From Halomonas salinarum (GTDB taxonomy: Bacteria; Pseudomonadota; Gammaproteobacteria; Pseudomonadales; Halomonadaceae), in NCBI RefSeq assembly GCF_012062845.1, contig NZ_WWNB01000007.1, positions 89,709-153,708 on the forward strand: 64,000 bases of DNA, in the 5' to 3' direction. The notes below the pieces were generated by a model. The model was not told the DNA's origin, made no database searches, and saw only the letters and a program-made list of their open reading frames with translations. Made by a program: the position numbers and the translations under genes. Shown piece by piece: positions 40,269-48,394 of the stretch (position 1 is the first letter of the stretch; every line of letters begins with the position of its first letter).

Positions 40269-41039
40269 TCAGTGAATGTCGCGCCAGTACTCACGCTTGA
40301 GCAGATAGGCGATGACACCGAAGATGAAGATAAAGATCAACACTTTGGGCCCCAGCGACTGCGCCTGCAGCTTGGACGGCTCGCCGACATAGGCAAGAAA
40401 GTTGGTCAGGTCATAAACGGCCTGATCGAATTCTTCCGGCTCCAGCTCCCCGGGCTGAGTCACCTGCAGGACATCACAGGACTGATACTTGCCCGTCAGT
40501 GGATCTGGCTCATGCCCCGGAACCGGCCTGTCCGTCTCGGAACAGACCTGTTCCTGCACCCCCTGCAAGGGCTCCAACGCATTCGGCATGCCTACCATTG
40601 GGAACACCTTGTTGTTCACCCCCAACGGACGCTCCGGATCCTTGTAGAAGGTGCGCAGATAGGTATAGATCCAGTCCGTGCCTCGTACTCGCGCCTCAAG
40701 GGTCAGGTCCGGCGGCGCGGCACCAAACCAGGTTTCGGCATCGCCTTCCTGCATGGCGATGCGCATCTGGTCGTTGAACGCCAGGTTGTCTGAGAAGATC
40801 AGATTGTCTTCGACCAGGTCCTGGGGGATTTCCAGGTCCTCGGCCGCCCGTGAATAGCGCTGATACTCCAGCGAATGGCACCCCATGCAGTAGTTGGTAA
40901 ACAGCTTCATGCCATTCTGCAACGATGCCTTGTCTGACAGATCAGGTGTCATCTCGTCGAGGTGTACTGCTGAACCACCCGCGGCAAACCCCGTCACCGG
41001 GAGCAACGCAACAAGCCATATGAGCAATCGCTTTTTCAT
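40269..41039 (-). CDS. petC: Ubiquinol-cytochrome c reductase, cytochrome c1 subunit
   Basis: Membrane-anchored c-type cytochrome of 256 residues in the bc1 complex (complex III), passing electrons from the Rieske protein to soluble cytochrome c. A cleavable signal peptide (cut near AAG, about 20-21) is followed by haem site CMGCH (51-55) and SLEYQRYSR. The distal Met ligand is in FPMVGMPNAL. A single C-terminal helix (about 228-248) anchors it. The start codon overlaps the petB stop (TAATG). Confidence 0.96.
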   Translation of the reverse strand: MKKRLLIWLVALLPVTGFAAGGSAVHLDEMTPDLSDKASLQNGMKLFTNYCMGCHSLEYQRYSRAAEDLEIPQDLVEDNLIFSDNLAFNDQMRIAMQEGDAETWFGAAPPDLTLEARVRGTDWIYTYLRTFYKDPERPLGVNNKVFPMVGMPNALEPLQGVQEQVCSETDRPVPGHEPDPLTGKYQSCDVLQVTQPGELEPEEFDQAVYDLTNFLAYVGEPSKLQAQSLGPKVLIFIFIFGVIAYLLKREYWRDIH

Positions 41040-42298
41040 TAGCCGGTCACCCTCTCTGGAACGGGTTTAGTCTTCTCGAGCCGCGTGTAAATCGGCATCA
41101 GCAAGAAGAACGCGAAATACACCGCTGTAGCAGCCTGAGCCACCATTGTTCTGCCTGGCGTCGACGGCAATACACCAAGCACGCCAAGCACCACGAAACT
41201 GATGGCTAACAGCGCCAGCATGGTCTTCGACATCCACCCCTTGTAGCGCATGGAAAGTACCGGACTCTTGTCGAGCCAGGGCAGCACGAAGAGGATCGCA
41301 ATCGCCGCCCCCATCACCATCACACCAAGGAACTTGGAATCCAGTCCGAAGAGCGAGAACGTAATGGCTCGCAGCATCGCGTAGAACGGCGTGAAGTACC
41401 ACACCGGCGCGATATGGTCAGGGGTCTTCAGTGGGTCAGCGGGTTCAAAATTGGGTTTCTCGAGGAAATACCCGCCCCCTTCCGGGAAGTAGAAAATCAC
41501 CACGCAGAACACGAACAGGAACACGGCGACACCGACGATGTCCTTGACCGTGTAATAAGGATGGAACGGAATACCATCCAGCGGTTTTCCGGTCTCGTCC
41601 TTCTTGGCCTTGATATCGACACCATCAGGATTGTTGGAGCCGACTTCATGAAGCGCCAGGATATGCAGCACGACCAGTCCGAGGATCACGATCGGAAGCG
41701 CGACCACATGCAGGGCAAAGAAGCGATTCAGCGTGATGCCTGAAATCAGGAAATCGCCGCGAATCCACTGGGTCAGATCGGCTCCCACGACAGGAATGGC
41801 CGAGAACAGAGAAATGATGACCTGGGCACCCCAGTAGGACATCTGTCCCCAAGGCAGCAGATAGCCCATGAAGGCTTCTGCCATCAAGGCCAGATAAATC
41901 GTCATGCCGAATATCCACACAAGCTCGCGTGGCGCCTTATAGGAGCCATAGAGCAATGCACGGAACATGTGCAGGTAGATCACCACGAAAAAGGCGGTGG
42001 CCCCGGTCGAGTGCATATAGCGAATCAGCCAGCCGAATTCGACATCTCGCATGATGTACTCGACCGACGCAAAGGCCCCTTCTGCGGAGGGATTGTAGCT
42101 CATGGTAAGCCACACCCCTGTCAGGATCTGATTGACCAGAACCAGCAGGGCGAGAGACCCGAAGAAGTACCAGAAATTGAAATTCTTGGGCGCGTAATAC
42201 TTGGCCAGATGATCTTCCCACATCTGAGTGGCGGGAAAGCGATCATCAATCCAGCGCATGATGCCCTTTTCCGCCTTGGCGCGATTCGGATTCCCCAT
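41039..42298 (-). CDS. petB: Ubiquinol-cytochrome c reductase, cytochrome b subunit
   Basis: Polytopic subunit of 419 residues carrying both b haems and the quinol and quinone sites. Eight or more helices; the haem-ligand His pairs lie in helices B and D (MHSTGATAFFVVIYLHMFR in parts, and FFALHVVALPIVILGLVVLH in parts). The Qo-site PEWY-like motif appears as IAPVWYFTPFYAML, a Trp-for-Glu variant (PVWY). ATGA overlap with petA. The C-terminus extends through an extra helix as in other proteobacterial forms. Confidence 0.96.
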   Translation of the reverse strand: MGNPNRAKAEKGIMRWIDDRFPATQMWEDHLAKYYAPKNFNFWYFFGSLALLVLVNQILTGVWLTMSYNPSAEGAFASVEYIMRDVEFGWLIRYMHSTGATAFFVVIYLHMFRALLYGSYKAPRELVWIFGMTIYLALMAEAFMGYLLPWGQMSYWGAQVIISLFSAIPVVGADLTQWIRGDFLISGITLNRFFALHVVALPIVILGLVVLHILALHEVGSNNPDGVDIKAKKDETGKPLDGIPFHPYYTVKDIVGVAVFLFVFCVVIFYFPEGGGYFLEKPNFEPADPLKTPDHIAPVWYFTPFYAMLRAITFSLFGLDSKFLGVMVMGAAIAILFVLPWLDKSPVLSMRYKGWMSKTMLALLAISFVVLGVLGVLPSTPGRTMVAQAATAVYFAFFLLMPIYTRLEKTKPVPERVTG

Positions 42299-42894
42299 CA
42301 GGCCGCTCCCTTGTCTTCGCCAACAACAATGATGTTGTCATTCGCATAGCGATGCGGTGGCACTTCCAGGTTCAAGGGCGCCGGCACACCAGTGAATACA
42401 CGCCCTGCCAGATCGAAACGCGACCCGTGACAGGCGCAGAAATAACCACCAGGCCAGTCATCGCCGAGATCGGCGACCCCAGGTTCGGGCCTAAAGGTAG
42501 GCGAGCAGCCAAGATGCGTACAGATACCCACAAGCACAAGAATCTCGGGCTTGATGGAACGTAACTCCGGGTCGACATAACTTGGCTGCTGTGGCGCCGA
42601 AGACTCAGGGTCACGCAGGCGAGCCGGTTCAATGCTCTTGATCTGCTCGATCATGGCATCCTCACGACGCAGCACCCAAACGGGCTTGCCTCGCCACTCG
42701 ACCGTCATCTGCTGGCCAACCTCAAGCTTGGATGCATCTGCCTCTACTGGGGCTCCCGCCGCACGCGCCTTGGCACTAGGCTGCCACGAGGATACGAAAG
42801 GTACCGCAATCCCCACGGCACCCACCGCCCCTACGACAGTAGTGGCACCGACTAGGAAGCGGCGCCGCCCCTTATTCACGCCGTTGTCTGACAT
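42298..42894 (-). CDS. petA: Ubiquinol-cytochrome c reductase, Rieske iron-sulfur subunit
   Basis: Rieske protein of 198 residues of the bc1 complex. The N-terminus has a twin-arginine-like NKGRRRFLVG before the single membrane anchor (about 12-35), consistent with Tat export. The 2Fe-2S ligands are in CTHLGC and CACHGSRFD; a conserved acidic and Gly-rich hinge precedes the head domain. First gene of petABC, with its own predicted promoter 80-110 bases upstream. Confidence 0.96.
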   Translation of the reverse strand: MSDNGVNKGRRRFLVGATTVVGAVGAVGIAVPFVSSWQPSAKARAAGAPVEADASKLEVGQQMTVEWRGKPVWVLRREDAMIEQIKSIEPARLRDPESSAPQQPSYVDPELRSIKPEILVLVGICTHLGCSPTFRPEPGVADLGDDWPGGYFCACHGSRFDLAGRVFTGVPAPLNLEVPPHRYANDNIIVVGEDKGAA

Positions 42895-42972
42895 CTTGTC
42901 ACGCCCTCTATCTCATCACCCGCTGTTTGCCCGCGACGGAAACGGCCGCGACCTGCGGGCAAGATGGACTTC

Positions 42973-43001
42973 ATGTTAGGAAAACGCCTGCACGAAAACA
43001 A
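42973..43001 (-). promoter_or_regulatory. Predicted sigma-70 promoter of petABC
   Basis: Minus strand: -35 TTGTTT, 17-base spacer, -10 TAACAT, about 80 bases before petA. It lies in the 219-base gap after the rpsI terminator, so a start here is needed for petABC. Matches are moderate. Confidence 0.45.
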
Positions 43002-43057
43002 GCAACAGTATCGCCTTCATGGCACAGCATACATGACTCAAATCATTGAACGCTTAT

Positions 43058-43094
43058 AAAAAAACGCCCAGCCCCCGAGAGGGACTGGGCGTTT
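43058..43094 (-). terminator. Intrinsic terminator after rplM-rpsI
   Basis: Arms AAACGCCCAG and CTGGGCGTTT plus an inner GGG/CCC, followed on the minus strand by seven T. It sits 20 bases past the rpsI stop. Confidence 0.9.
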
Positions 43095-43113
43095 CGACGC
43101 GGCCTCGAAGCGT

Positions 43114-43503
43114 TTAACGCTTGGAGAACTGCGGGCTGCGGCGCGCTTTGCGCAGGCCGACTTTCTTACGCTCAACTTCGCGGGCGTCACGCGTGACGTA
43201 ACCGGCTTCACGCAGCGGCTTGCGGAAGTCTTCATTGTACTGCATCAGCGCACGAGTGATGCCGTGACGAATGGCGCCGGCTTGAGCCGAGCCGCCACCG
43301 CCCTTGACCGTCACGTAGACGTCGAACTGATCCAGCGTATCGGTCAGCTCGAGCGGCTGACGGACAACCATGCGACCGGTGACACGACCAAAGAACTCAT
43401 TGAGTTCGCGGCTGTTGACGGTAATTTTGCCGGTGCCCGGCTTGAGGAAGACGCGCGCGGTGGACGTCTTGCGGCGACCGGTACCGTAATACTGTTGAGT
43501 CAT
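43114..43503 (-). CDS. rpsI: 30S ribosomal protein S9
   Basis: Ribosomal protein of 129 residues (E. coli 130). The N-terminal [18 protein letters not shown] and the C-terminal tail ending SPQFSKR are characteristic; that tail reaches the P-site tRNA. Second gene of the rplM-rpsI operon, 13 bases after rplM, closed by a terminator. Confidence 0.98.
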   Translation of the reverse strand: MTQQYYGTGRRKTSTARVFLKPGTGKITVNSRELNEFFGRVTGRMVVRQPLELTDTLDQFDVYVTVKGGGGSAQAGAIRHGITRALMQYNEDFRKPLREAGYVTRDAREVERKKVGLRKARRSPQFSKR

Positions 43504-43516
43504 GGCAATCTACCCC

Positions 43517-43945
43517 TTAGATGTTCAGTTCTTGCGGCTGCTGGGCGGCATGCGGATGCTCGGTACCGGCATAGACCTTGAGTTTCGAGTACATGGCACG
43601 GCCCAGCGGGCCCTTCGGCAGCATGCCCTTGACGGCAAACTCGATGACGCGCTCAGGGGCGTGACCAATCATCTTCTCGAAGTTCATGGAACGCAGGCCA
43701 CCCGGATAACCCGTGTGACGATAGTAGGTCTTGGCCTGTGCCTTGTTGCCGGTGACCTTCACCTTCTCGGCGTTGACCACGACGATGTAATCGCCGGTGT
43801 CGACGTGCGGGGTGTATTCCGGCTTGTGCTTACCGCGAAGGCGGCGAGCAATCTCGGTGGCCAGGCGACCGAGGGTCTTGTCCGTAGCGTCGACGACATA
43901 CCAGTCGCGCTCGACGGACTGCGGCTTAGCAGAAAACGTCTTCAT
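43517..43945 (-). CDS. rplM: 50S ribosomal protein L13
   Basis: Ribosomal protein of 142 residues, identical in length to E. coli L13. Marks: [20 protein letters not shown] in parts, [18 protein letters not shown], and HPHAAQQPQ near the C-terminus. I start at MKTFSAKP; an upstream in-frame codon adds eight non-conserved residues. In E. coli L13 represses its own operon at the leader; a leader of about 120 bases exists here but I cannot show the binding structure. Confidence 0.98.
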   Translation of the reverse strand: MKTFSAKPQSVERDWYVVDATDKTLGRLATEIARRLRGKHKPEYTPHVDTGDYIVVVNAEKVKVTGNKAQAKTYYRHTGYPGGLRSMNFEKMIGHAPERVIEFAVKGMLPKGPLGRAMYSKLKVYAGTEHPHAAQQPQELNI

Positions 43946-44076
43946 GGGTTGAATCACCAATTGTCGCATGGGGCAGGACTAAACGTCTGATGACGCTGCC
44001 TACCATCCCTATTTTTCTTGGTTGTCGAGCGTCTGCTCTAGAGGCAAATCGACCGACAACGTTCGAGCGAGCGCGC

Positions 44077-44105
44077 AGTGTACACGACTCATACCACTAG
44101 GTTAA
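44077..44105 (-). promoter_or_regulatory. Predicted sigma-70 promoter of rplM-rpsI
   Basis: Minus strand: -35 TTAACC, 17-base spacer, -10 TACACT, about 130 bases before rplM and between the zapE stop and the leader. Four of six matches in each box. Confidence 0.5.
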
Positions 44106-44121
44106 GCGTTCGGCCAGAATT

Positions 44122-45312
44122 TCAGGGCTTATGAGGCAGGGCTAAATAGTCGTGAGATTGCATCTCCTGCAGCCTTGAAAGCGTGCGATCGAACTCGAAA
44201 CCAAGGCTACCTTCGGTATAGAGCGACTCGGCCGGCACCTCGGCTGACATCAGCAGCTTCACCGCGCGGTCATAAAACTCATCGACCATGTTGATAAAGC
44301 GTCGGGCCTGATCGTCACTCCCCCGCCCCATTCGCGGAACACCTGAAACCAGCACGGTATGAAACTCGCGAGCCAGTTCAATGTAGTCATTCTGGCTGCG
44401 GGGACCATCGCAGAGTTCAGCGAAATCGAACCACACCACATCGTCATGCAAGCGACGTGCACGAAGTACGCGATGATTGATCTCAATACGCTCATCCTGC
44501 TCGCCCTCATGGCCAGCAATCTCGTGAAAGCTGCGCGCGAGCTCTGCGTCGGCCTCATCATCCAGCGGAGAGTGAAAGATTTCGGCACGCTCCAAGGCAC
44601 GCAGGCGATAATCAATGCCCGAATCGACGTTGACGACCTCGCAATGGCGCTCGAGAAGATCGATCGCCGGGAGGAAGCGGGCCCGTTGCAGGCCATCCTT
44701 GTAGAGTTCCGAGGGCACGATGTTGGAGGTCGTGACCAACACCACGCCATGTTCGAACAGGGACTCCAGCAGAGTGGCAAGAATCATCGCATCCGTGATG
44801 TCCTTGACGAAGAACTCGTCGAAACAGATCACTCGCGCCTCGCGGGCGAACTTGGCAGCAATCAGCTTCAGCGGGTCTTTTTCCCCCTTGTAGTGCTCAA
44901 GCTCATTGTGGACACGCTGCATGAAGCGATGAAAATGCGTGCGCATCTTCTCGGAGAAAGGCAGCGACTCGTAGAAGGTATCGACCAGATAGGTCTTACC
45001 GCGACCCACACCGCCCCAGAAGTACAGTCCCTTCACCGCAGGCGCCGCCTCGAAAGGCGATGCCGTTTGTTTAGCGCCGAACAGGCCAGCGACTCGAGAC
45101 TTGAGCCCCGTACGCTCTTTGGCAGGTGGACGCGGCGCACGCTGCGGAATAGCCAGCAAGTCATCATAGAGCCGCTGCAGGTGACGAACGGCCTGCTCCT
45201 GAGCTTCATCGTACGCGAATCCCTCGCGCTCAAGATCAGCCTGGTAACGAGCCAGGGGCGTTCCCGCCGCAGCGGACGCTGGAGTTCCAGCAGAGGTCGT
45301 TGTCGCACACAT
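44122..45312 (-). CDS. zapE: Cell division ATPase ZapE (AFG1 family)
   Basis: AAA-type P-loop ATPase of 396 residues related to yeast AFG1; in E. coli ZapE acts at the late Z ring and is needed under low oxygen or heat. Walker A GGVGRGKTYLVD is near 100, Walker B VICFDEFFVKDITDAM near 165, then TTSNIVPSELYKDGLQR, the sensor region typical of the family. I start at MCATTTSAG; the frame is open 30 codons further upstream without similarity. A minus-strand TATAAT lies about 45 bases before this start, with a weak -35. Confidence 0.92.
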   Translation of the reverse strand: MCATTTSAGTPASAAAGTPLARYQADLEREGFAYDEAQEQAVRHLQRLYDDLLAIPQRAPRPPAKERTGLKSRVAGLFGAKQTASPFEAAPAVKGLYFWGGVGRGKTYLVDTFYESLPFSEKMRTHFHRFMQRVHNELEHYKGEKDPLKLIAAKFAREARVICFDEFFVKDITDAMILATLLESLFEHGVVLVTTSNIVPSELYKDGLQRARFLPAIDLLERHCEVVNVDSGIDYRLRALERAEIFHSPLDDEADAELARSFHEIAGHEGEQDERIEINHRVLRARRLHDDVVWFDFAELCDGPRSQNDYIELAREFHTVLVSGVPRMGRGSDDQARRFINMVDEFYDRAVKLLMSAEVPAESLYTEGSLGFEFDRTLSRLQEMQSHDYLALPHKP

Positions 45313-45411
45313 CAGCGTCTTGCCTACCTCGCACGTTGGTGATCGAAAGCGAATATTATACGTATTGGGAGGTCTAGCGCACAGAGCAGCCATTATCCCC
45401 ATGACCGCGCA

Positions 45412-45442
45412 TTGACCTGAGTCTCGCTCTCCCCCATATAAT
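45412..45442 (+). promoter_or_regulatory. Predicted sigma-70 promoter of zapG
   Basis: -35 TTGACC and perfect -10 TATAAT, but with a 19-base spacer, longer than ideal. It lies about 95 bases before the zapG start in the divergent zapE-zapG region. A start a little downstream of the -10 would give a leader of about 85 bases. Confidence 0.5.
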
Positions 45443-45536
45443 GGGCCCTAGGGAGGCGCCAGTCGCGACCTCGACAACGCGCCACCCCGGTGTTGAAGCT
45501 CCAGTGCCGGGAAGACAGAATCTTAAGGGGAACGAC

Positions 45537-45977
45537 GTGTACGAGAGCAATATCGATTGGATCCTGGCGCTGGCCTGCGGCCTTGCAGGCATTGGCATCG
45601 GCGCGCTGGGCTACCATCTCCTCAATGCCAACGTGGCCCGCAATCAGAAAGTGCGTCAACGTCTGGCCGAGAAGGAACTCGAACTTCACCAGGTCAAGGA
45701 TTCGCTCAACGATCATTTCGTGCGTGCGCACGATCTCGTTTCCAGCATTCAACGCCAAACCAGCGAACTGGAGCAACAACTCACACAAGGCGCCGAGCAG
45801 CTCTGCGAAGACTTGCAGGTCAAGCGCCGCTTGCAACCGGAAAGCGAAGAGGCAGAATCTGGCGAGTCACCCGACATGCCTCGCGACTACGCCGATGGCG
45901 GACGTGGCACCTTGTCAGAGGATTTCGGCCTTCGCCGTGGCGAAGAACAGCCTGACGCCCAGCCGCCGCGCTATTGA
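45537..45977 (+). CDS. zapG: Z-ring-associated protein ZapG (YhcB, DUF1043)
   Basis: Bitopic inner-membrane protein of 146 residues. An N-terminal helix with small residues (WILALACGLAGIGIGALGYHLL in parts, about 9-31) is followed by a coiled coil (about 40-95) and an acidic disordered tail (about 100-146). Start is GTG, supported by AAGGGGAACGAC just upstream. E. coli YhcB/ZapG coordinates envelope growth and division. Next to zapE, degS/algW and rplM-rpsI as in many gammaproteobacteria. Confidence 0.88.
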   Translation: MYESNIDWILALACGLAGIGIGALGYHLLNANVARNQKVRQRLAEKELELHQVKDSLNDHFVRAHDLVSSIQRQTSELEQQLTQGAEQLCEDLQVKRRLQPESEEAESGESPDMPRDYADGGRGTLSEDFGLRRGEEQPDAQPPRY

Positions 45978-46012
45978 TCCCACTCGCGCCTGGCGGTTGA
46001 ACCAACAGCAAT

Positions 46013-46051
46013 AACTGACAGTGCCGGCCACGTGCGCCGGCACTGTCAGTT
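46013..46051. terminator. Intrinsic terminator between zapG and nif3
   Basis: Arms AACTGACAGTGCCGGC and GCCGGCACTGTCAGTT, perfect over 16 bases, with a seven-base loop. Only short T-runs flank it, so efficiency is uncertain, but placement between convergent genes fits a shared terminator. Confidence 0.75.
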
Positions 46052-46072
46052 TCAGACAATGAAACGCCCTTT

Positions 46073-46861
46073 TCAGGCCGGGTTATCGATATCCACGAAC
46101 CGATGGGTAACGCCATACTCGGCGGCCAACCACTCCCCCAAGGCCTGAACACCGTACCGCTCGGTCGCGTGATGGCCCGCTGCCAGATAGCCGATCCCCA
46201 GCTCGCGAGCCAGGTGGGTAGTTCGCTCGGAGATTTCGCCCGAGATAAAGACATCCGCTCCTGCCGCATGAGCGGCGGTAATCATGTCCTGAGCGCCACC
46301 TGTGCACCATGCAACACGCTTGATCGGCCCCTGATGCCCTTCAATCAGCAGCGGCTCCCGACCAAGCTGCTTGCTGACATGCTTCGCCAGTGCGCGCTCG
46401 TCCAGGTCCTGACCGTTGTCAGTCGCGCCGGTCAGGGCTTCGCCAGGATGACCCAACCATAAAAGCCCCTCCCCCAGTTCGCCGTCGGCACAATCATCGA
46501 CTACCAGGCCCAGCCGTTCGGCCAGACAGGCATTGTTTCCCAGTGACGGGTGAGCATCCAGGGGCAGGTGATACGCCAGCAGGTTGATGTCGTTCGCCAG
46601 CAACGCCGCCAGCCGACGCCGCTTCATGCCGGTCACCTCGACCGGCTCGTTCTTCCAGAAGTAGCCGTGATGGACGAGCAGCAGATCCGCTTGCCAAGCG
46701 ATCGCCTCATCGACCAACGCCTGACAGGCAGTCACGCCTGTCATCACGCGCGCTACGCGACTACGCCCCTCTACCTGCAGCCCGTTGACGGTGTAATCCT
46801 TGAAGCGCGCCGCCTGCAAGTGCTTATCACAAGCGGCGACCAGGGTATCGCGAGATATCAT
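46073..46861 (-). CDS. Nif3-like dinuclear metal centre protein (YbgI/DUF34)
   Basis: Cytosolic protein of 262 residues of the Nif3/YbgI family, which assembles as a toroidal hexamer with a two-metal site. Metal-binding segments are visible: LLLVHHGYFW near 60, YHLPLDAHPSLGNN near 97, and the C-terminal AGHHATERYG. The biochemical role of the family is unresolved (GTP cyclohydrolase-like or metal handling have been suggested). It is divergent from the algW-type protease, sharing a 99-base region with a perfect inverted repeat. Confidence 0.9.
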   Translation of the reverse strand: MISRDTLVAACDKHLQAARFKDYTVNGLQVEGRSRVARVMTGVTACQALVDEAIAWQADLLLVHHGYFWKNEPVEVTGMKRRRLAALLANDINLLAYHLPLDAHPSLGNNACLAERLGLVVDDCADGELGEGLLWLGHPGEALTGATDNGQDLDERALAKHVSKQLGREPLLIEGHQGPIKRVAWCTGGAQDMITAAHAAGADVFISGEISERTTHLARELGIGYLAAGHHATERYGVQALGEWLAAEYGVTHRFVDIDNPA

Positions 46862-46892
46862 TCAGTCCTCCGGGCATCGATACATGAGCAAT

Positions 46893-46914
46893 GGTACAAT
46901 CCAGCGATTGTACC
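46893..46914. promoter_or_regulatory. Perfect inverted repeat with back-to-back -10 boxes (nif3 / algW)
   Basis: GGTACAATC and GATTGTACC, nine-base arms around CAGC, lie in the divergent intergenic region. Each arm contains TACAAT reading outward, so the repeat carries a candidate -10 for both genes. No good -35 is apparent on either side, so a regulator-binding site is an equally good reading. Confidence 0.5.
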
Positions 46915-46960
46915 GGCTGCGTCGCCCCCCAGCGACCGCCAGCGATGACAAGGATTTCAC

Positions 46961-48187
46961 ATGCGTCGTTTTCTCCTGCCCCTCGTCTGGCCGTCCGTGG
47001 CCGGCATTCTGCTTGCCGTTTTTCTGCTGATTGCCTTCCCACAGCTTGGTGGGCAATCGCCTGACCTCCCGCTGCCACCCAACAGTCCTGAGCCCGAACA
47101 ACAGCTAACCGATACGCCCGAGATCAATCGCCCAGCCCCCGAGGTTCGTGATGCACCCGCGCTATCTCGAAATGCCGGCCCGGTCAGCTACTCAGAGGCA
47201 GTGGAGCGAGCGGCACCTGCCGTCGTCAACATCTATTCCTCGCGCATCGTCGAAAGTGAACAGCATCCCCTGATGTCGGACCCCTTCTTTCGGCAGTTTT
47301 CCGATAAAGACATGCCCAGTCGCCAACGCATGCTCTCGAGTCTGGGGTCGGGCGTCATCGTAAGTGATGAGGGCTATGTGCTAACCAACCATCATGTCAT
47401 CAGCGGCGCCGATCAGATTCAGGTCGCGCTGCGCGATGGCCGCGAGACGCTCGCCAAGGTCATCGGCACCGATCCTGAGAGCGATCTGGCGGTACTGCGA
47501 ATCGACCTTGACGACCTGCCTGTCATCGCCCTTTCCAATTCATCACAGGCCGCGGTAGGCGATGTGGCACTGGCCATCGGCAACCCTTTCGGAGTCGGCC
47601 AGACCGTCACCATGGGAATTGTCAGCGCCACCGGCCGCAGCCATCTGGGCTTGAATGCCTATGAAGATTTCATCCAGACCGATGCCGCCATCAATCCAGG
47701 CAATTCTGGCGGGGCGCTGATCAACCCCGAAGGCGCACTGGTAGGCATCAACACCGCCATCTTCTCTCGTTCCGGCGGGTCTCAGGGCATCGGCTTCGCC
47801 ATTCCTGCCAACCTGGCCCGAGAAATTCTCGACGAACTGGTCACCAAAGGCCGTGTCATTCGTGGCTGGCTCGGCATTGAGGCCCAGGAGATGACGCCTG
47901 AGCTTGCCGCTTCCTTTGGGCTGGACTCTGTCGCTGGGATCGTGATCTCGGGCGTCGTTCCCGACGGCCCTGCCGATGCGGCGGGCATCCAGCCCGGCGA
48001 TGTGCTGCTCAAGGTCAAAGACCGCACCATCCGAGACGCAAGGGCAGTGATGACCGACATCGCGGCCATCACTCCCGGCACCACGCTGCCGCTAAGTCTA
48101 GTGCGCAACGGCGAACGTCTGGAGGTAAATCTCGAAGTAGGCGAGCGCCCCACCGCCGAGATGAGTCCGCCACCACCAGACGCCTAG
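46961..48187 (+). CDS. algW: Periplasmic serine endoprotease DegS/AlgW (HtrA family)
   Basis: Membrane-anchored trypsin-like protease of 408 residues that senses misfolded outer-membrane proteins and starts the RseA/MucA cleavage cascade releasing sigma-E/AlgU. An N-terminal anchor helix (about 5-27) is followed by the protease with triad His in TNHHVISG (near 145), Asp in DPESDLAVL (near 178) and Ser in NPGNSGGAL (near 249). A single PDZ domain (about 300-395) distinguishes it from two-PDZ DegP/MucD. Longer than E. coli DegS (355) through a Pro-rich linker after the anchor. algW versus degS is only a naming choice. Confidence 0.92.
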   Translation: MRRFLLPLVWPSVAGILLAVFLLIAFPQLGGQSPDLPLPPNSPEPEQQLTDTPEINRPAPEVRDAPALSRNAGPVSYSEAVERAAPAVVNIYSSRIVESEQHPLMSDPFFRQFSDKDMPSRQRMLSSLGSGVIVSDEGYVLTNHHVISGADQIQVALRDGRETLAKVIGTDPESDLAVLRIDLDDLPVIALSNSSQAAVGDVALAIGNPFGVGQTVTMGIVSATGRSHLGLNAYEDFIQTDAAINPGNSGGALINPEGALVGINTAIFSRSGGSQGIGFAIPANLAREILDELVTKGRVIRGWLGIEAQEMTPELAASFGLDSVAGIVISGVVPDGPADAAGIQPGDVLLKVKDRTIRDARAVMTDIAAITPGTTLPLSLVRNGERLEVNLEVGERPTAEMSPPPPDA

Positions 48188-48252
48188 CGTAAGCGGGCAT
48201 AGAGAGCCTCAACATCACGTTTGAAGCAGTCACTAATGGCGCTGAGAAACGC

Positions 48253-48282
48253 AAATAAAAAGGCCCCGCCAAGGCGGGACCT
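48253..48282 (-). terminator. Intrinsic terminator after hisD
   Basis: Minus strand: arms AGGTCCCGCC and GGCGGGGCCT (one mismatch) with a two-base gap, followed by TTTTTATTT. It lies about 110 bases beyond the hisD stop and ends the murA-hisG-hisD direction; nothing similar serves algW. Confidence 0.8.
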
Positions 48283-48394
48283 GCTCATGAGGCACCGAAT
48301 GCTTAATGAAGTTCTAAACTCGCATCACCCACGAGCTTAGTCTCTGGTAATGCACACGGAGCAGATTGAGCCTGCGCTTCCGCCCGGAGGAGAG

